DNA of 64,000 nucleotides from Norana najaformis. Taxonomy: Eukaryota; Annelida; Clitellata; Crassiclitellata; Hormogastridae. The first letter of the stretch is position 1; every line of letters begins with the position of its first letter. Shown here in pieces: positions 1 through 11,848 of the stretch. The notes beneath the pieces are model-generated. The model was not told where the DNA came from. It saw nothing but the letters and a program-made list of their open reading frames with translations, and ran no database searches. Both the position numbers and the translations under genes were made by a program. Where the stretch lies: positions 1,254,501 through 1,318,500 of the forward strand of contig OZ029921.1 of NCBI GenBank assembly GCA_964023275.1. Direction: 5' to 3'.

Positions 1-3000
1 GGACAAGTCGGACATCCGAGGGATCGTTCATTACAACATTTCCAAGACCGTCGAATCGTACATCCAGGAGATCGGAAGAGCGGGAAGAGATGGAAAGATC
101 GCGTACTGCCATCTTTTTCTTGACTCACAGGTAGTTACTGCATTTGTGCATGGTTTCAGGTGAGGAAAACCATTGTAACACACCTATAATACACAGAGCA
201 TCTGCAAGATTATTTTGGCAAAATGTCCCTTGCCCGGAAAATCCCCTGTTGCTCCCTGTTTGCTACTGCCCCCCAAGTCAGCTTGACTTCATTGGGTGGG
301 TTGTACCTGTATGTGGGAGCCCACCAGTTATGGCTTTTCTAGTTACCCATGCATTATTGGGTTAAAGGTGAACTTTTTTTCTTAGAACTCAACAACACAT
401 ATGTTAGGCAGGCTTTTATGACATACTTAAAAGGTGCAAATATTGAGTGTCTGTTATTATTATTTATTATAATTATTATGAAAATATTTTTCACAAAACA
501 CACAGAAATAGTCAGTCACCAGGTAAAAGTAAATATCTAGATGTCTAGATACACAGTGGTCGAAATGTTGGGGCTGTTTCCAAGTGAGTCCTAGTTGGGT
601 TGTTAAGTTTATTCATTTGTGGCTGTCGTCTGTTTTGGATAGGGTCAGGACAACAGCGAGTTGCGACGCCATATTTATTCGCGTTCTGTTGATCGATCGT
701 CAGTGAAGAAACTCGTGCATAGAGTATTTACGCCCTGTAGATGTCGCTACCTGCACAATCTGACGATGGTAAGGCTGTGTTTTTGTTGCATTAGACTTGT
801 TTTTATAACAGCCGTAAAAGGGACGTTTGCAGAAAATTTACAAAGCTCATTCAAAACAAATGTGTTCTGTATGTGGTGTCTTCATTAGCGGATGCTTTGT
901 GCATTAAGATAACAATGCTATCGAAGTCATTAGATTAGATCAGATCTTCGTATCTGATAAAAAAAGCTTCATAACATTTATCCACCCAAAGCTTCAGCCT
1001 AAAACTTGAGAAGAATGTGGTACTTCAATTTCTGCCTAAAATGTTTGTTGTCCCTGGCGAAATTCTGGAAAATGCTATGAGGCTGCATCACAATTTTCTG
1101 TTTTAGGAGAAGTCTTTGGCAAATGATGATTTCGATTACTCTGAACTTGACAAGCCCTGGGGCCTTGACGAAAAGGCTTCAGAAACCGTCAGCCAAGACC
1201 CCAGGAGCGAGCCACAATACCAACAATCAGCCGCTGAACATTCCACTGAGCTTCTGAGAAATTTGGACGGTGACTACAACACGGAATTTGAAAAGATTAG
1301 TACCTTGAACGATGTTGAGGCAGTTTCACTGGACTCTGACAAGAATTCAATAAGAGATAAAAATGATGTTGAGTTTTTGGAAAAATCTGATGTCGTGGAA
1401 AGAGAATTATTGGCAGAGGAAGCCATGGAAAGGAAATCAGCAGAATTAGAAATGGAATTGAATTCTCTTTTGCCGTTAAAGAAATCCAATTCCTGTAGTC
1501 CTAACGGAAAGGAGATTTCAGAAAACGTTCATCGAAAACCACGAATTTGTCCAGGTCACGAGAGAGCCCTACCAATCGAGGAATTGGTTCAAGAGTTAGA
1601 CATGAAAGAGGAAGGTACTGGACTAAGCTGATCTAATCTTCTTTAGTTATAACTATTACTAATTATTAATAATTACGATTAATACTATTATTTGGTCTAA
1701 GTTTCTGTGGAGCAAGACTGATTAATGCAGTTCAAAACAGCAGAGTCAAATTTTGCACTTACATTATCTCTGCTGTTGGTTTTCCGAACATTCAGTCTGC
1801 ACCATAATATGTTACACATTACATTTGATGATACTTTCTAAAGGCGCTATATAAATGTTTAGTTACATTCCTTTGCATTGTAGGCATTTCAACGTTGTTA
1901 TGTTATCTGGAATTACATCCCGATAAATGGATTTACAATTTACAACCGGTCTACGCTAACTGCGCAATCCAGTGTTACAGCGGACTCAAGCAGCTGCAAG
2001 CCATTGCAAAAAAGGTTTGTTACCCTAAGGATTTTTAGTTAATGTGGTGTGATTTTCAGTGGGTGGTCTGCTTTGTCTGTGGCCTAACGGTTGCAGGTTC
2101 AAGCCAGCTGAGTGGACTCCATGTAAGACCTCTGGACAAGTTGTTTGTGCCCACATGAATGCCTCTGTTGCCAACAGTATAACATGGTACCAGCATAAGC
2201 TGGGATGTAAATGGTAATTGTTGTGATGCACTGGCCCCACGTCCTGGACCTTGAGAATCCTTGACTGGAAGCTCAAGGGCCGAAAAGTGGAAATGAGCAT
2301 CTTCCCTGCCTTCTAGGATCTCAACCGAATAATTCATTGAAAAATGAGCAGGGTCAAGGTCATACGGTCACTGTAGAAAATCGTGTACATTAGTGGGATG
2401 TGGGAGCTTTAAGTTTTTTTTTCAACCAGGCTTTTCCAACAGATTATGATTTTGACTGTGGTTTCACTAGATGGCAAATGCTGCCGCTATATAAGTCTAA
2501 ATAAATGATTAAACTAATCGCTGATTGTTGAATTCTAGTGTCCCCCGGTTGCTGTTGCGATCGCTCGACAGAAAAGAAAGACCGTTCAGACGACAAAGAG
2601 GTTGGAGTTCAACGTCGTCGAACTGAGTGACTTTATGGGTTGGGAGTCGGGACCGGTCAAGAGAGAACTCAAACTGCTCCAGTGGGAGTCTGGTCAGTTT
2701 ACTTTGGCTCCTTTTGGTCAGTTGCTCCAGAAATTTATTTAGCTCCTTTTGATAACTCCATTTACTAGATTGCCCAAATTAATTTATCTTTGCTTACAAA
2801 ATTTCCATAGTCTAATAAACTCAAGACTTGTCTGTTTCAGCTTGCTTACTCACTCTAGCCTGAGTATTGGTTTCCCTTACCATTTGGGTTTTGACTGAGC
2901 TTCTCCAACAGGTCATCCTACGATTTCACTTGAAGCAGCCATCAATTGATGCCTCGTGTGTTACAAGTTATTAGATTAGGTTAGATTAGAGATAAATGTG

Positions 3001-4800
3001 GTAATGCAATTTGTGCAGTTACAATTACATTACCTTTTTTGCTGTTTTTAAGGTCCAAGTGGGCTTCAAAAGTCTGGCGTCCTTGTGGAGTTCCGTGACC
3101 TCGCATTTCATCTGAGATCCCCAGGCGATCTGACGGACGACGAGATTGATGACGTGATCAATTTTCTCGTTGAAAGACTGGAGACTCAGGAGAGAACAGA
3201 ACTCTTCCATCTCCAGAACTTCTATCAGATGCTTCAAAGGTTGCTCTCCTGATTCTAATCGACGATTCTATCTGACCTAATCTAAAATCATAGGAGCACA
3301 AATGTGTGATTGCATCATAGAATAATAGAATATGGCATTGTTTGATGGTTATTTCAAAGGTTGAATTTCTCAGACATGACGACTCTGATTTAAAATTCTA
3401 ATCTGATGCTGCACCATTTTCTGCTGACACTGAGCTTATTTTCGCCGCTTTGAACGCATTGTTATTATAAAGTGTGGGTGTTTGTCTCAGGCTAATGAAG
3501 ATTACTTGCTTACTTCCTTAATCTAATCTAAAAACTTCTAGGCATTAACCAAGGACGACTTCCAATATTGCTCTGTTATACATAGAAATTCTACATTCAT
3601 TCTGTGTTCATTCACTCAGTACATTCCTACTTTGCTAGGTACTATTTCTGCTACGGTACAAATATTGATTATTGCGGGCATCATGTAGTTTCTTCTGTAA
3701 ATTAATAAATAATAAGGTAATAGTAAAAATAAATTAGGTAAATTTATATAGCCCAAATTGAGGCCATACAAAGATATTTAAGGTGCATAAACATTTTTGG
3801 TGATCATTTAAAATTTTTGTTGCAGCATTTCGTACAAAAGCTGTTGGTCGTGTGCCGATCGGATCGATGAAGACAGGTCAGAAAGACTGAAACAGAAGCT
3901 GCAGGAATATCTCGAATACTGTCCACCTCTTGAAAACGGCCAGATCACGGCACTTTCCTTTACGAGAGAGATGGACGTTAAAATTTCCAAAGAGTTACAC
4001 GAGGTATTTTGGAATTAACAGGCCATGTTATGTAACTGAATTTGCCTTCATCTTAACATGTCAAACATTCATATAGCGCCCTTGTTAGAATTTTGAAAGA
4101 ATTACACAAGGCATGTTATGGAATTAATAGCCATATGATGTAATATATTTAATCTAACTTTGTACCTATGGTGCCCCTCGATGTTAGCTCTTCTTCTAAA
4201 TGTAAATGTACACGTTTTTCTGTAGCAACCGTATGTTCTCGACCCTGCTCATTTTTCAGTGAATTAATAAAGTGAGATTCTTCACCACCGCTGCCCGTTT
4301 GAATGGGGGCCACGACATTTAAGGTCCTTGTGTATGTACCGTGCTAGCCCTAGATTAAAATCTCTGAAAAAGCCACAGCCACCAACTAGGACGCGAACCG
4401 GTGATCCTCACGCACAGAGGGTCCTTGACGTACAACCAGTTTAGCTATCTGGGCCAGTTTACACATGTGTGCTTGCATATGAATTTGTTGTCCTTTATGA
4501 ATTCTAATATTACTTAGGGGTACTTAGAAGTTACATTACTATACCTTTCACTTTTGTTTGCAGCCGAAATGTGATTACGAGTCCGCCGTAAGAGCAGACG
4601 TTTCTGCTTTTATCCATCTCTACCGGCCGGAGCACGCTCTGACTGGAAGAGCGATTGCACGTGTCTTGCATGGAATCGACAGTCCTTGCTTTCCGGCTGC
4701 AGTCTGGGGAAAGGTTCGACGCTTCTGGCGATGTCACCTCGACGTTGATTTCAACCTACTGCGACAAATAGCCACCAAAGAACTGATCAGAACGAGATGA
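1..4800 (+). CDS. RECQL4: RECQL4-type ATP-dependent DNA helicase, C-terminal part (5' end outside window)
   Basis: Eight exons join in frame: 2-130, 649-768, 1107-1614, 1884-2014, 2539-2692, 3053-3239, 3826-4003 and 4564-4800 (stop TGA). All introns are GT-AG. The first exon holds the end of the helicase core, including motif VI (QEIGRAGRDG). The C-terminal RECQL4-specific region follows: PGHERALPIEELVQELDM in exon 3, LLCYLELHPDKW in exon 4, GVLVEFRDLAFHLRSPGDLT in exon 6, and ARVLHGIDSPCFPA...RRFWR in the last exon. These blocks match the order in human RECQL4 as I remember it. The family unwinds DNA and helps start replication and repair double-strand breaks, in the nucleus and mitochondria. 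The N-terminal Sld2-like part and most of the helicase lie upstream of the window. The middle of exon 3 is acidic and poorly conserved. I see no break. Confidence 0.95.
2050..2395 (+). repeat. SINE-B copy joined to a SINE-A 3' end (RECQL4 intron)
   Basis: The head has a tRNA-like B box (GCAGGTTCAAGCC, near 2,093). The shared SINE-B body follows (ggacaagttgtttgtgc ... actggcccc.cgtcctggacctt ... gctcaagggcc). From about 2,325 it runs into the SINE-A 3' end (gaaaaatgagcagggtcaag, then gtcatacggtcactgtagaaaa), so one element probably inserted beside or into the other. Confidence 0.75.
4212..4468 (-). repeat. SINE-A copy, tRNA-derived (RECQL4 last intron)
   Basis: On the minus strand the head reads like a tRNA gene: A box TAGCTAAACTGG, then B box GGTTCGCGTCC about 45 bases on. 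A body shared with six other places in the window follows (aaatgtcgtggcccccattc...gggcagcggtggtgaag...actcatttttcagtg in plus-strand terms). The sequence sits between RECQL4 exons 7 and 8. Confidence 0.8.
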
Positions 4801-5854
4801 TTAGCAGGTAGAGAATGATTAGATTAAGTTAGATAAAATAAATCAGATAATTAAATTTCGAATGATTAGCAACTGAAGGATTGATTAAGAGGAAACTAAA
4901 TCAGAACTGGATGAAAATTAGCAAATTATTAATATGGGAGAAAGGGAGATTCGTATGGAGGGGAGAGAGGAGGGAGACGGGCAGAGAAAGGGAGACCATG
5001 ATTTTGTGTGGTCAGGTTGGGAGCACCTCTGACAAGTTTTCTTCAAGAGGCACAACACAAATTTATGTGCAATTACGATTATGAAGATCGAGGAAAAACG
5101 ACACAGATAATACTAGACATTTGAAATTATTTTTCACGGCCCAAACGATACAGAAATGTTCTTACTCTTGTTTTATTAAAAATTAAACAGATTCTTCATA
5201 GTTTCCACATAATCCAATAGAATGCATTCATTTATACGTATTCATATTATATATATTTATTCATTTATGTAGTGCATTATTAGAGCTTTCCAAGTGTGCC
5301 ACCTTTATTTAGTACACAAAGTTGGAGTTGAAGGTGTTCAGTTGAAAGATGGAGGCAGAGCCGGAGAAGGCCTCCAATCAGCAAACACTAATGTGCACAA
5401 AACGGTTGACCAATGAAAACCCATTCAAAGCTATTACCTAGCACCATAATCACTTTCCACATTTTTGCCATGGAACTTAAATGCAACAGTAATGTAATGC
5501 AAGGTCACAGAGGGTATACCGCAAAATGTAACACATTTATAACAGTGTAATATAAATGTAAAACTGTAACACTAAATGTAACAGTGTACTACCTGTAACA
5601 CTGTCAATACTCGACCCACTGAAGTTGTATCCACCCAATTACCAATTCTAACTCTAGAATTAAATGGGCAAAGGCCCTAAATTTTACCAAAAAAATTCAT
5701 TTGTATTTACAAATTTTAATCACAATCCAACAAAAATTACAAACATATACAACTGGTAACAAATCCTAAACAATTTAAATTTCGTAATTTAAACTGCATC
5801 TCACAATGTAAAGTATTTCACGCATTTTAAAATGAAAACAAAAGGCAGTTACTG
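4801..5854. other. Intergenic, no gene seen
   Basis: AT-rich sequence after the RECQL4 stop. It holds a short degenerate tract built on tgtaacac (about 5,510-5,610) and no exon with both splice sites and a recognisable product. Confidence 0.6.
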
Positions 5855-5955
5855 TGTAGGGACCTTGAACAGTCCTTTGCTCACAATTGCTCAAAGCGAT
5901 AGACTAATGCTTACTCATTAGACAGCGGCACTTATTAACTGAAGAAATAATATGA
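5855..5955 (+). repeat. SINE-C 3' fragment
   Basis: The run ttactgtgtagggaccttga, then acagtcctttgctcacaattgctc...tagacagcggcacttattaa matches 61,785-61,890 and 41,290-41,380. The tRNA-like head is missing. Confidence 0.65.
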
Positions 5956-6784
5956 TTAAGACCAGTCAACTCTAACGCCAACAAGAACCTTGAAAATGAA
6001 ATCGTGATTATCCCGTTTGTCACTCGACGAAATTACCTCTGCATTTAACAACGTGAAATTGTTTGGTATACAACAGTTCTGTTTCTGTTCAGTTGATTCA
6101 TTGAAACATAAAACCAGCAAGAAATCATAATTCCTCGAAAATGGCAGGATTTTAAAAAACACAGCAACATATAAATGACATTTTCTCACGGAAAGTTATT
6201 AAACTGAACAAGTTCACTCTATCACTATCACTTTATCTTCAGTCTATCAAGAAATTACTTGACGACCCAAAGCATAACTGCTATTGAAGAAATCAACTGC
6301 AACATAACAAATAGTAATTGTAAGGTAACAAGCTACCCTGCCATAACTTACTAGCCAATTCCTCCACACCACCATGTCTTGGGTCCAAAACCCAGGCTCA
6401 GTGACACCACACAACACTACTTCATGGCAAAAGTTAAAGTGCATGTGTGTCGATTTTGCTGCAGTGAATCTACTGCAGAAAACCAGACAAACCCCTTGGC
6501 AGAACTTCGTTACCATTTGGTCTCACCTTCTGACAATTTACATTACAATAAAGTTTAGATGAAAAGCTAATTTGATTTAAAAGGTTAAAACAAAAATCAA
6601 ATCAGACTGCTGTTGCTGCACCTCAGCCAAACAATCCTTTAAACTGAGAAAGGACATCTGGTGACCATCATTGGCGGTTGTGTAATACACGATTTTCCTT
6701 ACCGTACGTTATTCTTAAAAAGCGTACAAGAAGCAAACGGTTACTCTACCATGCCTTGCCCTACACAGGTATAGTATTTAACAC

Positions 6785-7165
6785 CGTTATAAATGCAGAA
6801 CCACAAGTGCATGGTACTAGAGAGAGGCCTGGAATGCCCTGGCCATGCTGAACTGTTTCCATCCACTCCGCTGGTTCTGCGGTCATTTAGATCGGGACTG
6901 AAGTCTCATCTCTTTAGAATTGATTAGCCCCTCGTCTTCCGGTCCTTGTGGATCTGTCCACCGGATTGCAATTTTGGACTGCAGTATTGCTTATCATTGC
7001 TTGGTACCTCTTGCATCACAAGAAGGTGCTTCCAGATCAGATGGCCAGGGACTTTGCATGCACCTGTCACAAGCAGTCTTTACCAGGGCTTGGCTGTGAC
7101 TGCCTCTGAGTAGGTATCTCAGATGGGCGCTACATTAATGCTCTAAATGAATGCATACATGTATT
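6785..7165 (+). mobile_element. CR1-like LINE 3' end (remnant)
   Basis: Around 6,885-6,930 the plus strand encodes a peptide ending in LRSFRSGLKSHLFRID followed by a stop. This is the usual C-terminus of CR1/L2-type reverse transcriptases. A 3' UTR follows and ends in gatgggcgctacattaatg...taaatgaatg, the tail style seen on many repeats here. The rest of the reverse transcriptase is absent. Confidence 0.65.
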
Positions 7166-7819
7166 CGATTCCAACCAGCCAATGTTCTGAAACGACTTCT
7201 ACACCACGAACACGGCATTAACCAAAACGACAAACCGTCTGACAACTAAACATTAAAACTTTTTCAAAATGTAACCTCACAAACAAAATCCTCAGTATCA
7301 CAAATCACGGAAAACGGAACAACCTGCCAACAGACCACGGCACAACAAATCACATTTTGTCTGCCTACCAAAGAACATATAACACTTCGAAATGGATAAC
7401 TGTGTAATGCGACCCTTCTCTTTTTCCTATTTCATTTCACAAAAAATTCAAGGTTCATCCTTTTCCAGCTACCTGCGCTTTCGAGGTGCATTCATAAATT
7501 AGCGAGATAATAATCATCTGATTAATAATAATAATAACTCGAACTGGTGCTGTATAAATGCTATGCATGAATGACCAACATGTAACATAGCAGAAAATTT
7601 ATGTAGCCCCTTTTAAATATCCACCAAGAAGAACTTTATGCACCAGAAACAATGTCTTCAAAAGCCAAATTCAGAACCGCTGTATAAAGTGGTTTTATTA
7701 TAGTTAGGCCATTATCATAAACAAATACATAACTCACTAACTCCCAACTTGTTATACTGAACAAAATTTGATTCCATGTTACTTCAGAATCTGTGTTGTA
7801 ATCAAGTACGTTGTAAGCG

Positions 7820-8450
7820 GTCTTCAGTGTACTTTACGATGCCAACGCTCATGATAACGCTGAGTTCGTCGAAACTGAATGACACTCATAGACCTGGAAA
7901 AGTGAACATTCAGATGCAGGACATGACATCAACCTAGTGACACATGACATGGCTAAAATGACACTATGACACGCATAACTCAACCAAAACACACGACTAT
8001 GCCTCTCACCTACGTGGTCACATGAACTCCCATGCAGCATCACCTGTCACAGGCATCTGATATATCAGTGACATGATTTTTGACAAGTTCTTGTTGGCAC
8101 AGAAATCGCAGTCACAACGAGATAAGATTTTTCCCGAAAAACGTCGTCCGTTAAATTTTATCGATGTGTCAAGATGTGACGTATCATCTTCAACTGTGTA
8201 ACTGATGCCAGATTATGCAACACACCTGCGACCATGACGCTACTCCTCACGACATAAGTCAATGACAGACAAACAGACGTCATGCATGACACAAGTCGAC
8301 GATCATTGTGTAGTGTCAGCAAAACACAAGCAACCAAGACACTGACACGATACAGATGTCTTGTCAGTGATTGGCCAAGCTGGCAAATGATGTCAGGTCA
8401 GTCGAATAAGCAGGAAATCGAAGAGACTTTCAATATCGTTAGGCTGTTCA
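7820..8450. repeat. Degenerate tgacatgac-rich tract
   Basis: Irregular repetition of tgaca/atgaca words on both strands over about 600 bases, without a stable period. No gene is seen. Confidence 0.4.
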
Positions 8451-8689
8451 CGTTTCTGTCGACACCAGGCCAATATTTCAGAAAGAAGCGAACCAACTGA
8501 GAGTTCGCGACTTAAGACGATTTGGCAAATGACATCCATCTAAAAACAGTCAATCAGCAGGCAACATTATCTATACAGTAATATGCTTAAGAGCAATCTG
8601 GCTTTAAGTGTGTGCTGGTTCTATCTGGCGAATATGAGAACTAAAAGGTCACTTAAAAAGGTGAAATCTAAACGTACATACCTTTTGGC

Positions 8690-8905
8690 CTCGAACCTAC
8701 TCATTTTTCAAAGAATTAATTGGGTGAGATCCTTCAACACCGCTGCCCGTTTGAATGGGCGCCACCACGCCATTTAAGGTCCCCGTGTTTGGACCGTGCT
8801 AGCCTGAGATTCAGATCTCTGAAATAAGCCATGATCGGGATGCGACCCGGCATCCTCACACTCAGAGGCGCCTTGACGTAGGCGTGCAGCTAACCAGCGC
8901 TATGG
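8690..8905 (-). repeat. SINE-A copy
   Basis: The same body as at 4,212-4,468 (tgggtgagatccttcaacac, then cgctgcccgtttgaatgggc) and the same tRNA-like head on the minus strand (B box GGGTCGCATCC, A box TAGCTGCACGCC region). It is slightly more diverged. Confidence 0.75.
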
Positions 8906-9234
8906 CATAAAATGCCAAGATAGCACCACAGAAGGAAATGCTAAGGAAGCACCATCAGAGGGGAACTCTGGTTGAAATCCAGCTGAACCCACCTGACTGA
9001 TCTGAGTATTTCCGGCGGTGTCATATTGCAACTCGGAGGCTGAAGAAGCTGAAGCGCTGAGCCACTGGAGCAGAGCCAGCAGCTGAGGTTCCTGGCCAAA
9101 CGCTCCATCAGGACAGTGTTCAGCATTGACAGACCTCTGCAACAAAGTCAAAGATCATCTCCCATTAGACATCGAAGCCATCAAACTATGACGTAACACA
9201 CTGTTGCGAAACAGTTTACTTCACAAAAACACAA

Positions 9235-9530
9235 ATCGTAATTAGCAAAGTAAAGTATCCCATACCCAACATGTCAGACATAGGAGAGGCACTCATTTCC
9301 TTTTCTTTAGGCCCTTGAGTCGGCGATGGTCCTGGACACGGGGCCAGTGTATCGCAGGACTGCCGTTTATTTCCCAGCGTATGCCGGTACCAAATTGTGC
9401 TGCTTGGTGACAGAAGCACTGTGTGTGCAAACAACTTGTCCAGGGTCGTTACATGGAGTCGAACTCGCAACAGCATGATCAATGACCACACGCGTTACCA
9501 ACAGACCACCATGCCACACATCGTAATTGC
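9235..9530 (-). repeat. SINE-B copy
   Basis: On the minus strand the head is GTGGTCTGTTGGTAACGCG, then B box GAGTTCGACTCC. The body has the ggacaagttgtttgcacaca and ggccccgtgtccaggacca blocks seen in the other copies. Confidence 0.8.
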
Positions 9531-9746
9531 TACTGAATAAATCAACTGTAATATAACACAACAAAACAGACTCATTTCAGTGTAATAAATTGCAACTGAA
9601 ATGTAAGACACATTTTGATACTAGTTAACTGAAATGTAACAGTGATCGTAAAGTAACATTGTGACAGGTAGAGTTCAAAGTAAGATGGGAAATCATTAAT
9701 CTACCATCAAACAGGGACAAGATAAATTGCTTTAAATTTTGAATCC

Positions 9747-11848
9747 TTAAATCTTGATACAGACCTTGACTCTTTGCAGTGGACTGCTTCCAGCCACTAT
9801 CTGTACAGCTTCGTCAATCAACTGATTGGCAAATTCGCTAGCAATCTCCTCCAGGCCCAACGGTGTCCTACCATCAGGCAATAGTAGCCTCCTGGTGAAG
9901 CACGTTCCCGGATGAGCCCCCGACTGGGCATCGCTACGGCAACTGGCATTCCCGGCAACCGCGACGTGTCGGGCTGCCTCGTGCTCGCTGACGGTCACGA
10001 TCTTTTGTGCCATATCATCGGCAAAGCGTAGTAAACCCAAACTCGGCTTTTCTGTGGTGGTCTTACATGGTCGGGTACCCTCCAAAGTTGGCTGCAAGGC
10101 TTGAAGCGAATTCTGGAGAGATGTCTTTCCAAAAAGCTCGACGAGCGCGTCGTCAAACGCGTCTACGAGCAAATCCTGCACGTACCAGTCCATAGACGTC
10201 GGGGGCTTCTCGATGCAGAGTCCAGCTGATGTGCTGAAGAGACCAAGGAGATATTCCCGCGATGAAGAAATCTTCCACACGCTCCGCGAACCTTGACCCA
10301 AACTGTGTCGAGAACACTCGCTGTTCTTAGCCGTTCCAAGAAACGTCCTGTCTCCCGCCTGGGCGCACAGGGAACCCGCACGAGCGGAAGTACTTGGAGG
10401 ATGCAATCGGTGGATATCCTCATCAAATGACTTGCTGGAAAACTGCTCGAGGGGTTTCCGAGCGTGTCCCACCGTCCACGGCAGATCAGACGGCGTATCC
10501 TGGAATGATGTTTGATCAGACAGAGATGGGACTGAGTGGCGATGACCAGTTGGAGCGATCCAGATCTCTTCAACGTGACTCTGCCGCCTGCTGCCGTCCC
10601 TGCTGCCAAAGTGGTAACAGTAGACGTCGACCGCCTCGCGGAAAATGCTGTTCAGGAAATCAGTCACGAAATCATCCAGTTCTTCCTTGACGCGTTCGCA
10701 GCCACGACAATGTGGCAATGGCATCACCTTTCCAGACGCTGCGGGAAAACCGGATGCCTGGTGAAGCTGAATGCTCCTCAGTTTCATCTCTTCAGGCTCT
10801 CTAGTATTTTCTGGGGATTTTTTTCGTTCAGCTGTTTTCTCACCAATATTTTGGAATCGACCGAAAGGTGCTGAGGTGCCTGCTGATGAAGCTGTTGCTG
10901 CTCCTTCCTTGGCATCTCTTGCGGCACCAAGCATCTGATTCATTCTCTGTTCACGAACAAGTTCCTCTATCTCGAGCTTTGAATCCTGTGCAACCTCGTT
11001 TATCAGGTTATCGACGAAGTGGTCCAGCGCCGTTGGATTGCATGGCACCGACATCAAGTTCACGGAGGCAGGCGTCAGAACGGCGCTGGCACCAGAAGAC
11101 AATGGTACGCCGGCGCCACCTTTGATCGGCTTCGGCTTTGCAATGTCTTTTGGACGATCGACAGAGAACTTCTGTGGCATTCTCGATCGAGTGTTGCTCG
11201 CATCTGTGAGCTCTGATGCCACGGTGCCAAATGCTCCTGCAGCAGCAGCGGCACCAACGACATCTTCCTCCATCAAAGACATGGCACCCGATTCTTCCTC
11301 AATAACGGACGTCTTGATGATGGAGCGCTGGAAGTTCTCGCAGTACTCCTCCATCTCGGAGCTGTAGTCCGTCGAGCTGCGTTTTCCGGCGCTACTTCCG
11401 CTGCTGGACGAGCTCCGGCGCGACATGTCACTCATTCCGGAGCTCCGCCTCCGACCGTATCCACTGAATATGTTTGGCGCGTCACCAGACTCGGATGCAA
11501 ACGAAGACTGGCACTGCAGGGTTGAGCCACGGCGGCTTGACTGTCCACTGCGACGGCGGGCAAACGTCGCGATGGGTGGCGCATCATCCGGTGTCAGACA
11601 TGTGTCGACGTCGAGCGACATGGCACGTGACAGGGAATCGGGAAAGCTGTTACTGCTGTCGGTTGACGAGTTGCTTCGCCAGGATGAAGCGTTTCGTGTG
11701 GGTCGCGTTCGGTGCAGCAGAGGCCGGGACCCAATTTCGTGGGCAAACGATGGGGAGGGCTTAGAACAGAGCATCTGGGGATCAGAAAAGGAGCCGAGGG
11801 ATTCGGACGACAGAAGAAGATCTGTCTCACTTGTCTCTTCGGCAACAT
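9747..11848 (-). other. AKAP-type tail with six amphipathic helix motifs (exon 8)
   Basis: In predicted protein numbering the motifs are YCENFQRSII (about 578), FVDNLINEVA (about 687), FVTDFLNSIF (about 803), YVQDLLVDAF (about 964), FADDMAQKIV (about 1018) and FANQLIDEAV (about 1082). They share a pattern of aromatic, small hydrophobic, two polar, two hydrophobic, two polar, two hydrophobic residues. The last resembles the AKAP-IS peptide core (QIVDNAIQ). Linkers are Ser/Arg/Pro-rich, with runs such as RRRSSGMSDMSRRSSSSSGS. RII binding is inferred, not shown. Confidence 0.7.
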
